From NCBI GenBank assembly GCA_963836265.1, contig CAWIIO010000011.1:1-64000 (forward strand): a stretch of 64,000 nucleotides of DNA. Reading direction: 5' to 3'. Below the pieces are notes generated by a model. The model was not told the DNA's origin, did not search any database, and worked only from the letters and a program-made list of their open reading frames with translations. The stretch is from CAIWHR01 sp963836265. GTDB lineage: Bacteria; Pseudomonadota; Gammaproteobacteria; Burkholderiales; Casimicrobiaceae. Below, one piece after another: positions 26,928 to 37,100 of this stretch. The translations under genes and the position numbers were made by a program. Positions within the stretch are counted from its first letter, which is position 1. Every line of letters begins with the position of its first letter.

Positions 26928-26965
26928 CGGTCGGCCTGCCGCCATCGACGTCAGTCGACGCGCCG

Positions 26966-27154
26966 GACCCCCACGCCTGCGGCGATCGCCGCTGCGCTGC
27001 CCCCCGACAGACGCCCGAGCGAGCAGGGCGAAGCCGAGGCCCGAAAGGCGCATTCGCGAGCGCGGGTGGCGGCCGACCCCATGGCCGAACGGGTCGGACG
27101 CGACTTCGCGGAGGCCGCGCCGTTCGCGCCTTGCGGCGCCCCTGCGCTGCTCAT
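26966..27154 (-). repeat. Dispersed modular GC-rich repeat, copy B (longest)
   Basis: This fills most of the gap between mltB and ppc. Three modules are recognisable: core 1 (26966-27007, also at 18258-18300 and 35218-35260), core 2 (27008-27118, also at 17006-17118), and core 3 (27119-27154, also at 18214-18250). On the minus strand it starts ATGAGCAGCGCAGGG at the mltB stop codon, exactly as copy C starts at the DUF58 stop. The read-through frame on that strand is open and ends in GGSAAAIAAGVGV, similar to copy C's GGSAAAIAASVG, but a real peptide is unlikely. Confidence 0.6.
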
Positions 27155-28215
27155 TGAGTCCCCGCGCCTGCCCGTGCCGCCTTGATCGCCTGCGCGAGCT
27201 CCCACACCGCCGCTGCATAAAGACGGCTCTTGTTGTAGCGGGTGAGCACGTAGAAGTTCTGGCCGGCGATCCAATAGCTCGCGCTCTCCTCGCCTTCCGC
27301 CGTCTTCTCCTCGAGCAACAGCAAGCCGACCGGATCGGGGCCAAGATCGCGCGGCACCTGCGCGGCGACGCCGTCGGCCGCCCACGCGTCGAGCGTTCGT
27401 CGCTCGCTGATTCCGCCGTCGAGCCGTCGCAGCACGGCGGCGCGGCCTTCCGCCGCGATCGTCGCGGGCAGCAGCGCCGGCTGGCCGCGCCGCCAATCGT
27501 GACGCGCGAGGAAGTTGCCGACGCTGCCGACCACATCGGCGCCGCTCTCCCAAAGGTCGGTTCTGCCGTCGCCATCGAAGTCGACGGCGTAGGTGCGATA
27601 GCTTCCGGGCATGAATTGCGGAACACCGAGGGCGCCGGCAAACGATCCCCGAGGCGAGCGCGGCGACACGGAAAGCTCGCGCGCGAGCAGCAGGAACTGC
27701 TTCAGCTCGCCGCGGAAGAAGCTGCCGCGCCGCGGATAGTCGAACGCCAGCGTCGTGAGCGCATCGAGCGCGCGGTAGCGTCCCATGTTGCGCCCATAGA
27801 GGGATTCGACGCCGAGGATGGCAACGATCACTTCCGCCGGAACGCCGTAGCGCTCCTCGGCCGCAGCGAGCTCTGCGGCGTGCGCGTCCCACCAGGCGAC
27901 GCCGCCGTCGACGCGCGCCGGCGAGAGCAGCGGCGGCGCGTAGGCGTACCATTTCGGCGGCTCGAGCAGCGGCCGCTGCATCGCCTCGACGATTCGCGGC
28001 TCGAAGCGCGCCGCGGCGAATGCCCGGCGCAGCGCGGCGCGGTCGAAGCCATACTCGACGGCCATTTCGTCGATGAAGACGCGCACCTCGGCGCGCGCGG
28101 CGTAACCCGCGGGCGAAGCACCCTTCGCAACGGCGGATGCGGGCGCGCCGACGAGCGCGAGCCCCGCGAGGAGCATGCAAGCCGGACGAACTAGGGCGCT
28201 GCGGGCGGCAGCCAT
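27151..28215 (-). CDS. mltB: Lytic murein transglycosylase B (MltB family)
   Basis: A 354-residue peptidoglycan lytic transglycosylase. An N-terminal signal peptide (ACMLLAGLALVGAPASA) leads to a catalytic domain with Glu137 in VAILGVESLYGRNMGRYRAL, then LGVPQFMPGSYRTYAVDFDG, a calcium-loop-like segment typical of MltB. It cleaves glycan strands forming 1,6-anhydro-MurNAc ends in the periplasm. No lipobox Cys is in the usual place, so it may be soluble. Starts further upstream are open but lack conservation. It is divergent from pyrD. Confidence 0.92.
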   Translation of the reverse strand: MAAARSALVRPACMLLAGLALVGAPASAVAKGASPAGYAARAEVRVFIDEMAVEYGFDRAALRRAFAAARFEPRIVEAMQRPLLEPPKWYAYAPPLLSPARVDGGVAWWDAHAAELAAAEERYGVPAEVIVAILGVESLYGRNMGRYRALDALTTLAFDYPRRGSFFRGELKQFLLLARELSVSPRSPRGSFAGALGVPQFMPGSYRTYAVDFDGDGRTDLWESGADVVGSVGNFLARHDWRRGQPALLPATIAAEGRAAVLRRLDGGISERRTLDAWAADGVAAQVPRDLGPDPVGLLLLEEKTAEGEESASYWIAGQNFYVLTRYNKSRLYAAAVWELAQAIKAARAGAGTQ

Positions 28216-28248
28216 TCGAGGCGAGGAAGTAAGCAAGCGCGCGAATGG

Positions 28249-28254
28249 TATCAT
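28249..28254 (+). promoter_or_regulatory. Candidate extended -10 promoter of pyrD
   Basis: TGGTATCAT carries a TATCAT -10 box with the TG extension one base upstream, about 60 bases before the pyrD start. No good -35 is visible. It lies within the divergent mltB-pyrD gap. Confidence 0.3.
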
Positions 28255-28313
28255 CGCCGCGACGCGACTGTCGGCCATCGCGTCGCGCCGGCCGCTCTTG
28301 CGTTGCGCCCCGG

Positions 28314-29330
28314 ATGTATCCCTTCCTTCGTCCCGTTCTGTTCGCGCTCGATCCGGAGACTGCGCACGACCTCGCCTTCGCCGGCCTCGACGCCGCTGCA
28401 AGGCTTGGACTGGCGCGGGCGTTTGCGCGACGGGTGGCGGCATCGCCGGTCACCGCGATGGGGCTCGACTTTCCGAACCGGATCGGTCTCGCCGCGGGGC
28501 TCGACAAGAACGCCGCACACATCGACGGCCTCGCGGCGTTCGGCTTCGGGTTCATCGAGTGCGGCACCGTCACGCCGCGCGCGCAGCCCGGCAATCCGAA
28601 GCCGCGCATCTTCCGCCTGCCGCAGGCGGAGGGACTCATCAACCGGATGGGATTCAACAACGACGGCGTCGAGTGCTTTCTCGCCAACGCGGCGCGCGCG
28701 TCGTGGCGCGGAATCCTGGGCCTCAACATCGGCAAGAACTTCGATACGCCCAACGCCCGGGCCGTCGACGACTACGTCGCAGCGTTTCGTGCCGTCGGCC
28801 AGCGCGCCTCCTACGTCACGGTCAACATCTCGTCGCCGAACACCAAGGGGCTGCGCGAGTTGCAGGCCGAGGAAGCGCTCGTGGCACTGCTTCGCGCCCT
28901 CAAGGCCGAACAATCGACCCTCGCCGACCGGCATGGCAAATACACGCCGCTCGCGATCAAGATCGCACCGGACCTGACGCGTGGGGCGATCGAAGGCATC
29001 GCGAGGCTCCTGATTCGGCATCGGATCGACGGGGTGATCGCGACCAACACGACCACCGCCCGTGATGCGGTGCGGGGCCTCAGGAACGCCGACGAGGCCG
29101 GCGGCCTCTCGGGGCGCCCGCTGCGCGAACAGTCGACCGCCGTCGTGCGCACGCTCGCGAAGGCGCTCGACGGCGCGCTGCCGATCATCGGCGTCGGCGG
29201 CATCCTGTCCGGCGCCGATGCGAGGGAAAAGATCGATGCCGGTGCGTCGCTGGTGCAGATCTACACCGGGCTCATCTACCGCGGGCCGGACCTGGTCGCG
29301 GAGTGCGCGAAGGCGCTCGCGCAACGCTGA
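28314..29330 (+). CDS. pyrD: Dihydroorotate dehydrogenase (class 2)
   Basis: A 338-residue quinone-linked enzyme of pyrimidine synthesis, bound to the inner membrane by an N-terminal helix (MYPFLRPVLFALDPETAHDL). FMN and substrate residues are visible in GLAAGLDKNAAHIDGLAAFG, INRMGFNNDG and VNISSPNTKGLRELQ (catalytic Ser in NISSPN), ending with the phosphate-binding GVGGILSGADAREKI. Length is normal for class 2. The ATG follows GCCCCGG with no strong Shine-Dalgarno. Confidence 0.97.
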   Translation: MYPFLRPVLFALDPETAHDLAFAGLDAAARLGLARAFARRVAASPVTAMGLDFPNRIGLAAGLDKNAAHIDGLAAFGFGFIECGTVTPRAQPGNPKPRIFRLPQAEGLINRMGFNNDGVECFLANAARASWRGILGLNIGKNFDTPNARAVDDYVAAFRAVGQRASYVTVNISSPNTKGLRELQAEEALVALLRALKAEQSTLADRHGKYTPLAIKIAPDLTRGAIEGIARLLIRHRIDGVIATNTTTARDAVRGLRNADEAGGLSGRPLREQSTAVVRTLAKALDGALPIIGVGGILSGADAREKIDAGASLVQIYTGLIYRGPDLVAECAKALAQR

Positions 29331-29350
29331 GCGGCTCTGCCCTCCTTCGG

Positions 29351-29391
29351 CGCGCTTGCGGCCCCTCGGCCGGCGCCCGGCCGCAGCGCGC
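29351..29391. terminator. GC-rich hairpin between convergent pyrD and MaoC-like genes
   Basis: Arms CGCGCTTGCGGCC (29351-29363) and GGCCGCAGCGCGC (29379-29391) pair almost perfectly, with a further inner GGCC/GGCC pairing. There is no T-run, so it could be a bidirectional terminator or simply a processing-resistant 3' end. Confidence 0.4.
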
Positions 29392-29409
29392 GATCGCCGA
29401 GCGCCGGCC

Positions 29410-29895
29410 TCATTGCGCCGGCGCCGCCGCCGGGTCCGCGACGCGTACGAGCATCTTGCCGTCCGCCTCGGCGACCACGACGCCCTCCTGGTTGCGGGCG
29501 ACGCCGGCGAGCACGACTACGCCGCCGCCGTGGCGCGGCTTGGGGTGAAGCGCGGTCACCGTCCAAGTCGTCGTCAGCGTGTCGCCGACGCGCACCGGCG
29601 CCCTGAAGCGCGCGGCGTGCTCCAGATACGCGAGCGCCGTGCCGTGGAAGTACATGCCGACCGGCGCACCCATCAGCGCGCTGGTGATGACCCCGTGCAG
29701 GATCCGCGTGCCGAAGCGCGAGCGCCTTGCGAATTCTTCGTCGACGTGATGCGGATTGAAGTCGCCGATGAGCCCGGCGCCCACGACGAGGTGCGTATCG
29801 GTGATCGTGATCGTGCGCGAAAACGCGTCGCCGACCGCGACCTCGTCGAACCCGCGTCCGCTCCCGTCCAGCCCCGAGCCCGCCCGCGGCTTCAT
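29410..29895 (-). CDS. MaoC-like dehydratase
   Basis: A 161-residue hotdog-fold R-hydratase-like protein: GAGLIGDFNPHHVDEEFARR carries the catalytic Asp and His, followed by FGTRILHGVITSALMGAP, the typical hydratase helix. The family hydrates 2-enoyl-CoA thioesters. Its ATG overlaps the stop of the EI24-type gene by four bases, making it the last gene of a coupled run with the MoCF and EI24 genes. Substrate unknown. Confidence 0.88.
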   Translation of the reverse strand: MKPRAGSGLDGSGRGFDEVAVGDAFSRTITITDTHLVVGAGLIGDFNPHHVDEEFARRSRFGTRILHGVITSALMGAPVGMYFHGTALAYLEHAARFRAPVRVGDTLTTTWTVTALHPKPRHGGGVVVLAGVARNQEGVVVAEADGKMLVRVADPAAAPAQ

Positions 29896-30614
29896 TCTCG
29901 CTCTCCCGGTGAAGGCGCCGGTGCGCCGCGTGCGCGCAGTGCCGCGAGTTCGTCCAGACAAAGACAGGTGAACGCGAGGCCGGCGTAGAGCGGCAAGATC
30001 AGGTTCGCGATCGGGACGAACGACAGGGGCGCGACGGCGATTCCCAGCCCCATGAGCCGCGCCCGCGCCGTCCGGACGATCGCCGCCCGCTCGGCGGCGC
30101 TCGCGTGCTCGGCCAACGCATCGTAGCGGAACAGTCGCTGGTTGAGCCAGCCGTTGAGCGCGAGCGACGCCGGGACACCAACGATCGGAAACAACAGCAA
30201 CGGCAGCACGACCAGCCACAGCAGAAGCCACACCGCGAGGGTGACGATTGCATTGGCGAGACCGCCGGCAACCGTTCCTCCATGCTTGCGCTCGAGCGCC
30301 GGGAAATGGCGCGCTTCGACCACGCTCACGAAGACGGGGGCCGCGAATACCGCGATCGCCGCCAGAACGAGGGCGCCGACCGCAAGGGTCAGCACGGCGA
30401 ACGTGACGATTCCACCCCCCGTGTTTGCCACCCACGCCGGGAGCGACCGCGCGATCGCGACCGCGACCGCAGCGGAGAGCGGCGTCCACAACAGATACAC
30501 GGCGAGCATCCACAGCACAATCGCTGCGGCGAGCGGCAGGAATACGAGTGCCAGCACCCGCCGGTCGCCCAGGAGCGGCACCGCGCGGGAGAGCGCCCGA
30601 ACGACCGTGTTCAC
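29892..30614 (-). CDS. EI24/CysZ-like integral membrane protein
   Basis: A 240-residue protein with about four to five membrane segments (ALVFLPLAAAIVLWMLAVYL, GIVTFAVLTLAVGALVLAAI, TLAVWLLLWLVVLPLLLFPI, LPLYAGLAFTCLCL) matching the EI24/DUF540 family to which sulfate transporter CysZ belongs. No other sulfur genes are adjacent, so CysZ function is not supported. The start is a GTG at 30614, overlapping the MoCF stop by four bases (GTGA). Confidence 0.82.
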   Translation of the reverse strand: MNTVVRALSRAVPLLGDRRVLALVFLPLAAAIVLWMLAVYLLWTPLSAAVAVAIARSLPAWVANTGGGIVTFAVLTLAVGALVLAAIAVFAAPVFVSVVEARHFPALERKHGGTVAGGLANAIVTLAVWLLLWLVVLPLLLFPIVGVPASLALNGWLNQRLFRYDALAEHASAAERAAIVRTARARLMGLGIAVAPLSFVPIANLILPLYAGLAFTCLCLDELAALRARGAPAPSPGERE

Positions 30615-31381
30615 GGCTCGTCCCCGGCCGGATCGAGCGGCTCCCAGCGCAACCCGGCGGCGCCGACGCCGGCGGCGAGATGCGCGAGCGCCGCGTCGAC
30701 CCAAGCGGGGTCGCCACGCACGCCGAGCTCGATCCGGCGACCGCCAGCGGGCAGAAACGACGGCAGGCTGAAGAGCTTCACGCGAGGAAAGCGAATGACG
30801 TTTTCGTCCATCAGCGGCAGGAGCTGGCTCTCGGCGGCGCCGTAGACGATGATCGCGCGCTCGGCGGAAGGCGGCGCGCGCAGCGCCGCGTAGCGCGTCG
30901 CCAGCACCCAATCGAGCATCGGCCACGCCAGTTGCGGAAACCCCGGGAAGAAGTGATGCTCGTGAACCGAGAACGAGGCGACGCGGTTCACCGGATTGGG
31001 AATGATCGTGCTGCCGGCGGGAAACTCGGCCATCAGCACGCGATGCGGGTAGGCGTTCGCGCCGAAGCGCGCCTCGATTTCAGCGACCGCCGCCGGGTGG
31101 CGGATCAGCGGCACGCCCAGCGCCGCGGCCGCGGCCTGCCGCGTGTGATCGTCGGGAGTCGCGCCCACGCCGCCGAACGCGAACACGATGTCGCCGCGCG
31201 CGAACGACTCGCGCAACGCCGCCGCCAGCCGCGCCCGGTCGTCCGCTTCGAACCGCGCCCACGAAAGCGCGAGATCGCGCGCGCCGAGCGTCGCCACGAC
31301 GTGGGCGAAATGCCTGTCTTCCCGTTTGCCGGAGAGGATTTCGTCGCCGATGACGACGAGGCCGATTTGGGATGCGCCCAC
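30611..31381 (-). CDS. Molybdopterin-binding (MoCF/CinA N-terminal-like) protein
   Basis: A 256-residue protein with the MoCF domain typical of the CinA N-terminus: IGLVVIGDEILSGKREDRH, then FAFGGVGATPDDHTRQAAA and HEHHFFPGFPQLAWPMLDW. No C-terminal CinA deamidase domain is present. The related CinA domain has pyrophosphatase-type activity on nucleotide or dinucleotide substrates; here the activity is only inferred. The start is taken as GTG at 31381 because no in-frame ATG precedes the conserved region and no clear Shine-Dalgarno is seen. Confidence 0.85.
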   Translation of the reverse strand: MGASQIGLVVIGDEILSGKREDRHFAHVVATLGARDLALSWARFEADDRARLAAALRESFARGDIVFAFGGVGATPDDHTRQAAAAALGVPLIRHPAAVAEIEARFGANAYPHRVLMAEFPAGSTIIPNPVNRVASFSVHEHHFFPGFPQLAWPMLDWVLATRYAALRAPPSAERAIIVYGAAESQLLPLMDENVIRFPRVKLFSLPSFLPAGGRRIELGVRGDPAWVDAALAHLAAGVGAAGLRWEPLDPAGDEP

Positions 31382-31449
31382 GTCGATTGGACCCGATCGC
31401 GACGGACAGGCTCCTAGAGAACGGCGGCTGCCCTTTCGCTTCGCGGCAA

Positions 31450-33945
31450 TTACACGGCCGCGGCTTCGGCCTGCGGAAACTGGTCGTCGATCTGCGCCAT
31501 CATGCTGCCGAATGCGCGGTCGATCAGCGGCTCGGCCTCGACCACCCGCGCGCGGTCGTCGCGGAACCGCACGGCGAGCTCCTCGGCCGTCATCGACAGC
31601 GCCTTCTGTCCCTGCCGGTTGGTGAACAGGTAGGTGCCGCGCAGCGGACTGATCCAGGCAAGCTTGGCGAACGCGAGCTGGCCGTCCTCGGCCTCGAACT
31701 CGATCCACACTCCGCGCTCGAGGCTCTGCGCGATCTCGAGGAACTGGTCGTCGATGATCTCGGGTTCGGGCTCGGGCGGCGCCGGCTCGGCCGCGGACAT
31801 CGCCACCGCGAGCTCTTCGGCTTTGGCGGCCGCCGCCACGTCGCCGATCGCCTTTGCCTGTTCGGCCTCGACCTTCGCCTGCTCGGCGACCGCGGCGGTA
31901 GGCAGCAGCACGGCGGCGAGCGAGGGCTTCACGGCGGCCGCGTGCGCTTCGACGAGGTTCGACATGAACCGTTCGCGCTCCTCCGGCGGCCAGCGCACGT
32001 GTTGCACGCCCGCCGACATTCGCTTCAGCAGCGAAGGCAGCAGCGCGACGAGGTGCTTGCGATCCTCGTTGGTCTTCTTGGGCTGCACGCTCCAGACCAG
32101 GTCCTCGAGCGTGGCGACGGCCTCGCCCCATGCCTCGCTTTCCTCGCCGTGCTGCAGGTAAACGTGCTCGAGCGTTGCCTGCCATTGCACTCGCAGGAAC
32201 GTGGCAAGGAAATTCGGGATCGGATACGCCTCGATGCGCCGCTCGATCTCCGCCTTCCCGACCGCGGTCGCGATCTGCTGGCGGTCCTTCTGGTTGATCT
32301 CGTCCGCGGTGCTGAGGATGTTGGCCTCGGCCGCCTTTTCCTCCTCGGCCAGAAAAGCCTCGAGCTCCACCCGGAGCTCGTCGAAGATCGCGAGGTTGTC
32401 GGAAAAGCCATCGAGGATCGCGTGGACGATCTGGTCGATCTTGCGGTACAGCGGGTCGTCCTGCCCCATCACCGGCGACCAGCCGAGTCCGGCCTCGGCA
32501 AGCGCGTTCACCAGCAGGCGCGAGGGATGCGACTTCTTCGCGAAAAACGCGCCGTCGAGCATCGCCGCCTTCAGCACCGGAATCTGCAGCCGGGCGAGGA
32601 GCGCCTTGATGCCGTCGGGAAGGTCCTTGGTCTCGAAGATGAAATCGAACAGCATCGCGACCAGCTCGATCGTCATCGATTCGAGCTGGTTCGCCTTCTT
32701 GCCAAGCGGAGACTCCTGCAGGTCGCGCAGGACGTTGTGCTTGCCTTCCGGGATGCCCGAGAAGGACACCACCATCCCGCCGCCCAGGTCGAACCCGCTT
32801 TCGCCCGCCTGCAGGCGCGCGAGACCCTCGCCCAGTGCGGGCGTGGCGATGATCGGGGCGCCCGGGATATAGCCCGAAGGCGTCGGCGCCAGCGGTCCGC
32901 TCGGGATGTAGCGGGCGCTTCCGCCCAAGTCGATCTGCGGGAAATCGCCCGCGCCTGCGCCGGCTCGATCGAGCATTCCCGGACCGGGCGGCGCCATCCC
33001 TGCCATCGCGGGCGGGGCGGCGCCGGGCATCAGGTAGGGCGGCTCGCCGCCGAAGCCACCCGGGTCGGCACCCGGCAAGCCGTATCCCCCTGGCATGGGC
33101 ATTTCGGCCCCAGCCGGCATGGGGGGCGCGCCGCGTGCCGGTATCGCCTGCCCGGCGAACATCCGCCGGAAAAGCGCCATCACGTCGACCTCCGCTGGCC
33201 CCGCCTCGCCGGGCAGCGGGGGCTGCGGCGCCGGCTTCATTCGTTGCGAAGGGCCGCCGCGCCCGATGATCGGGCGCTGGGCCGCGGGAACGACGCGCAG
33301 ACCCAGGAGGTGCTTGTTGAGATCGGAGTAGATGCTGTTGAGGTCGGCGAGCGAGGCCTGGTTCAGCTCCTTCAGGATTGCGAACTTGACCCGGCTTTCC
33401 GCCTTGACCGTCTGCAACGCGTCGGCGAAGGAATCGACGATCGATGCCGGAGCGAGCGGATTCCCGTCGGTCTCGAGGTCCGGGCGGCCCATCAGATGGC
33501 CGATGCCGCGGTTCAACACTTGCAGCTCGTCGTGGCAGCTGTTCTCGACCACCCGCGTGATGTTGCCGGTAATCACCGACTCGTCCATCGCCGACGTGTC
33601 GACGAGCGTGAGCTTGTCGACGTCGACCTGCGAAAAGTCGGCCCGCTGCGCGGTCTTGCCCGAGATGGTGTCGTTGACGCGGGTACGCAGCCGCTGCTCG
33701 AATTCGCGCATCAGCGTCGGTCGCTCGGTCTTGAGCGTGGAGCGCGCGTCGAGAAGGATCTGCTGCTCCTCGCGGAGCTCCGTCATGCTCGCCCGGTCCA
33801 TCAGCATGTCGGAGACGCGGTCGAGCAGCGTCGTGAACGCCTGCAGCAGGCGATGGATCGCGAGATCCCGGCAATCGGCGAGGATCTTCGATAGTTCGCG
33901 CGACACGGGCCGGCGGGCGGCCGCTTCGGTGGTCCTGACGTTCAT
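31450..33945 (-). CDS. DUF1631 family protein
   Basis: An 831-residue soluble protein. Large helical N- and C-terminal regions match DUF1631, a family common in beta- and gammaproteobacteria with unknown function; the C-terminal 90 residues (WIEFEAEDGQLAFAKLAW) resemble a PilZ-like barrel usual in this family. Between about residues 264 and 334 lies a low-complexity Pro/Gly/Met/Ala-rich segment that is probably disordered. Start at 33945 (MNVRTTEAAARR). Confidence 0.88.
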   Translation of the reverse strand: MNVRTTEAAARRPVSRELSKILADCRDLAIHRLLQAFTTLLDRVSDMLMDRASMTELREEQQILLDARSTLKTERPTLMREFEQRLRTRVNDTISGKTAQRADFSQVDVDKLTLVDTSAMDESVITGNITRVVENSCHDELQVLNRGIGHLMGRPDLETDGNPLAPASIVDSFADALQTVKAESRVKFAILKELNQASLADLNSIYSDLNKHLLGLRVVPAAQRPIIGRGGPSQRMKPAPQPPLPGEAGPAEVDVMALFRRMFAGQAIPARGAPPMPAGAEMPMPGGYGLPGADPGGFGGEPPYLMPGAAPPAMAGMAPPGPGMLDRAGAGAGDFPQIDLGGSARYIPSGPLAPTPSGYIPGAPIIATPALGEGLARLQAGESGFDLGGGMVVSFSGIPEGKHNVLRDLQESPLGKKANQLESMTIELVAMLFDFIFETKDLPDGIKALLARLQIPVLKAAMLDGAFFAKKSHPSRLLVNALAEAGLGWSPVMGQDDPLYRKIDQIVHAILDGFSDNLAIFDELRVELEAFLAEEEKAAEANILSTADEINQKDRQQIATAVGKAEIERRIEAYPIPNFLATFLRVQWQATLEHVYLQHGEESEAWGEAVATLEDLVWSVQPKKTNEDRKHLVALLPSLLKRMSAGVQHVRWPPEERERFMSNLVEAHAAAVKPSLAAVLLPTAAVAEQAKVEAEQAKAIGDVAAAAKAEELAVAMSAAEPAPPEPEPEIIDDQFLEIAQSLERGVWIEFEAEDGQLAFAKLAWISPLRGTYLFTNRQGQKALSMTAEELAVRFRDDRARVVEAEPLIDRAFGSMMAQIDDQFPQAEAAAV

Positions 33946-34072
33946 CCTGGTGGCGACGTTCCGTTCGCTCCCCCCGCGCCGGAAATCCGGCGCGCTTCCC
34001 CCTGTTTGGTCGACTGCTCCCGGGCCGGGGTCCCGACGATCTCGAAAGCTCTGGACGAAAATCCGCTAAGTT

Positions 34073-34102
34073 ACTGTAGCACGGGCGGATTCTGGACGCC
34101 AA
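34073..34102 (-). promoter_or_regulatory. Candidate sigma70 promoter of the DUF1631 gene
   Basis: On the minus strand TTGGCG (34102-34097) and TACAGT (34078-34073) are separated by 18 bases, in the 175-base gap after hrpA. The DUF1631 start codon lies about 130 bases downstream. It suggests the DUF1631 gene does not depend only on hrpA transcription. Confidence 0.35.
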
Positions 34103-34120
34103 CGCAGCCAATGCGGCGGA

Positions 34121-37100
34121 TCACCCTCCCAACTGGGTCCACGCTCGTTCCAGCCGCTTGTACGATACGGGAAAAGGAGTCTTCAGTTCCTGCGCGAAAA
34201 GCGACACCGAGAGCTCCTCGAGCAGCCAGCGAAACCCGTCAAGGGCCGGTTCCGCGCGGCCCGCGGCCCGATTTCGGTCGAGCCGTTCGCGATAGCGCCG
34301 CCACCAGTCGGCGACGGCCGCCGCGTGCTTGGCGTCGCGGAGCGGGTTTTCCGGATACTTGACGAGCCGCCGCTCGAGCGCCTTCAGGTAGCGCGGGACG
34401 TGGGCGAGCTGCGCCCAGGGCGTCGCCTGGAAGACTCCGGGGTAGACGAGCGCATCGCGGCGATTGCGCAGTTCGGCCGCGAGGCGCGCGTGCGCCGCGG
34501 GGAGCGCGTTGATCCGCTGGGTGAGCGCCTGATGCAGGGCCGCGATCGTCGAGAGCAGCCGGAACGCTCCTTCGGCGACCGCCGGCAGCCGCGCGCGCGC
34601 GCGCTTCACCTGCTCCGCGTACGCGCCTGCCGAGCGCGGGAGCGGATCGTCGCCGACAAACGCCCGAGCGCAGACGGCGGCCATCACGTCGGACAGAAGC
34701 GTCTCGGTCGAAATCGCTCCTTTCAACTGCAATGCCGCCGGCGCGAAGCCCGGGCCGCTGTTCTCGTAGCGCGCGAGCGCGTCCTTGAGCGCGAACCGGA
34801 TCAGGCGCACCACCGCGGCGCGGGTCGCGGTCTCTGCCGCCTCCCGGGTGTCGCGAAGCGTCATCGACACGCCTTCGCCGTCGTCGGCGAGCGCCGGATA
34901 GCCGGTGACCCGCTGCCCATCGACCACCCGGGTCAGCGTCTCGGGCAGGTCGCCGAATTCCCAGCCCCGCGCGCCTCGGATCGTCGCCGCCGGCGCCGCC
35001 TGGGCGAAGGAGAGCTGCGCGGCCTCGGCGAGCTGGGTGCGAAGCGCGGCGAGGTCGCGCCCCCCGGCGAGCGGCCGGGCTGCAGCGTCGACCACCTCGA
35101 CGTAGACCGTCAGGTGGGCCGGCAGCTCTACCGCGTCCCAGACGCCCGCGGGGGGCCTGTCTCCGAACCGCGTCCCTAGCCAGGCGCGCAATGAATCCGG
35201 CAACGCAGGCAGGCGTGCATCCACGCCCGCGGCGCCCGCCGCTGCGCTGTCCCCCGAGGCGGCGCCGCTCGGGAACGGCACCGCCTCGAGGAACGCGGTC
35301 ACGGCCTCGGGCAACGGCGCGAGGCGGCCGCGCCAGGCTTTCGGCAGCGCTTTCAGGAGGAACGTCACCTTGTCGCGGATCATCCCCGGCACGAGCCAGG
35401 TGAGGCGCGCCGCGTCCACCTGGTTCAAGAGCGCGAGCGGCACGGTCAGCGTGAGGCCATCCAGCGGGTGCCCCGGCGCGAAGCGGTACTTGAGCGGCAG
35501 AAGCGCGCCCGCCATCGCGAGCGTCTCCGGAAACCGCTCCTCGGTCACGTGCGCCGCGGCGTGGCGCATTAGCGCATCGCGGGTCAGGAAAAGCGCGTGC
35601 GGGTCCTTCCGTTCCGCGACGTCCCGCCAGCGCTCGAACGCGACGCGCGTGTGCACGCCCTCGGGAATGCGCTCCGCGTAGAACGCGGCGATCGCGTCCT
35701 CGTCGACCAGCACGTCCTGGCGCCGCGCCTTGTGCTCGAGCGCGGCCACCTCGTCGACCAGCCGCTGGTTGTGGGCGAAAAACGCGCCCTCGGTCGCGAT
35801 CGCGCCGGCGACGAGTGCCTCGCGGATGAATACCTCGCGCGCGAGCGCAGGGTCGATTGGGCCGAACGAGATGCGACGGCGCGGCACAAGGGTGAGGCCG
35901 TAGAGCTGCACCCGCTCGCTCGCGATCACCTCGCCGCGCTCGGCATCCCAGTGCGGCTCGAAATAGTCGCGTTCGACGAGCTCGCCGGCGGCGGCCTCGA
36001 TCCATTCGGGCTCGATCCGGGCGGCGCAGCGCGCGTAGAGACGCGACGTCGCGATCAGCTCGGCGGCGAGCGTCCATCGCGGCGCCTTTTTCGCGAGCCC
36101 GGAGCCGGGATGCAGGTGGAAGCGGATCCCGCGCGCGCCGAGGAAGGCATCGCCTTCGGCGTCCTTCACGCCGACGTTGCCGAGGAGACCCGCGAGCAGC
36201 GCCTCGTGGATCGCCCGATAGCGTGCGGCGTCGATCGAAGCCGGCAGCTTCGGATCCCATTTCCAGCCCTGCTCGACGATTTCGTGCGCAAGCTGCGCGT
36301 GGACGTCGCGCCACTCGACGAGCCGGAGGTAAGAGACGAACTGCGCGCGGCAGACCTCGACGAGCTTGCGGTGCGAAAGCTTCTGCGCGAGCTGATCCTC
36401 GAAAAACTCCCACAAGGCGAGGAACGACAGAAAATCCGAACGCTCGTCGCGAAATCGCCGGTGCGCCTCGTCTGCCGCCTGCGCCCGCTCGAGCGGCCGG
36501 TCGCGCGGATCCGGCACCGACAGCGCGCTTGCGATGACGAGCACTTCGGCGAGGCAGCCCGTGTCGCGCGCGGCGAGCACCATCCGTCCGACCCGCGGGT
36601 CGACGGGAAGCCGCGCAAGATCGCGGCCAAGCGGCGTCAGCACGCGGCGCGCGTCGACGGCGGAGAGCTCCTGCAGCAACTGGTAGCCATCGGCGATCGC
36701 GCGCGGCGATGGCGGCTCGAGGAACGGGAAAGCGTCGACGGCGGGAAGGCCCAGTGCCTCCATCCGCAGGATCACCGCGGCGAGCGATGAGCGAAGGATC
36801 TCGGGATCGGTGTACGCCGGCCGCGCCGCAAAATCGTCGTCACCGTAAAGCCGCACGCAGATGCCGTCGGCAACTCGGCCGCAGCGGCCCGCGCGCTGGT
36901 TTGCCGCAGCCTGCGAGATCTTCTCGATCTGCAGCAACGCCGTCTTGTTGCGCAGCGAATAACGCTTGACGCGGGCGAGACCCGAATCGATCACGTAGCG
37001 GATTCCGGGGACGGTCAGCGACGTTTCGGCGACGTTGGTCGCAAGCACGATGCGACGCCCGCGCGACGGAGCGAACACCCGCTGCTGCTCCGCCGGGGTC

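Noticed and set aside
26952..27152. A short protein in the mltB-ppc gap on the minus strand beginning MSSAGAPQGAN.
   Set aside because: It is the translation of a repeat; a similar peptide arises from copy C, but there is no domain or ribosome-binding site to support it.
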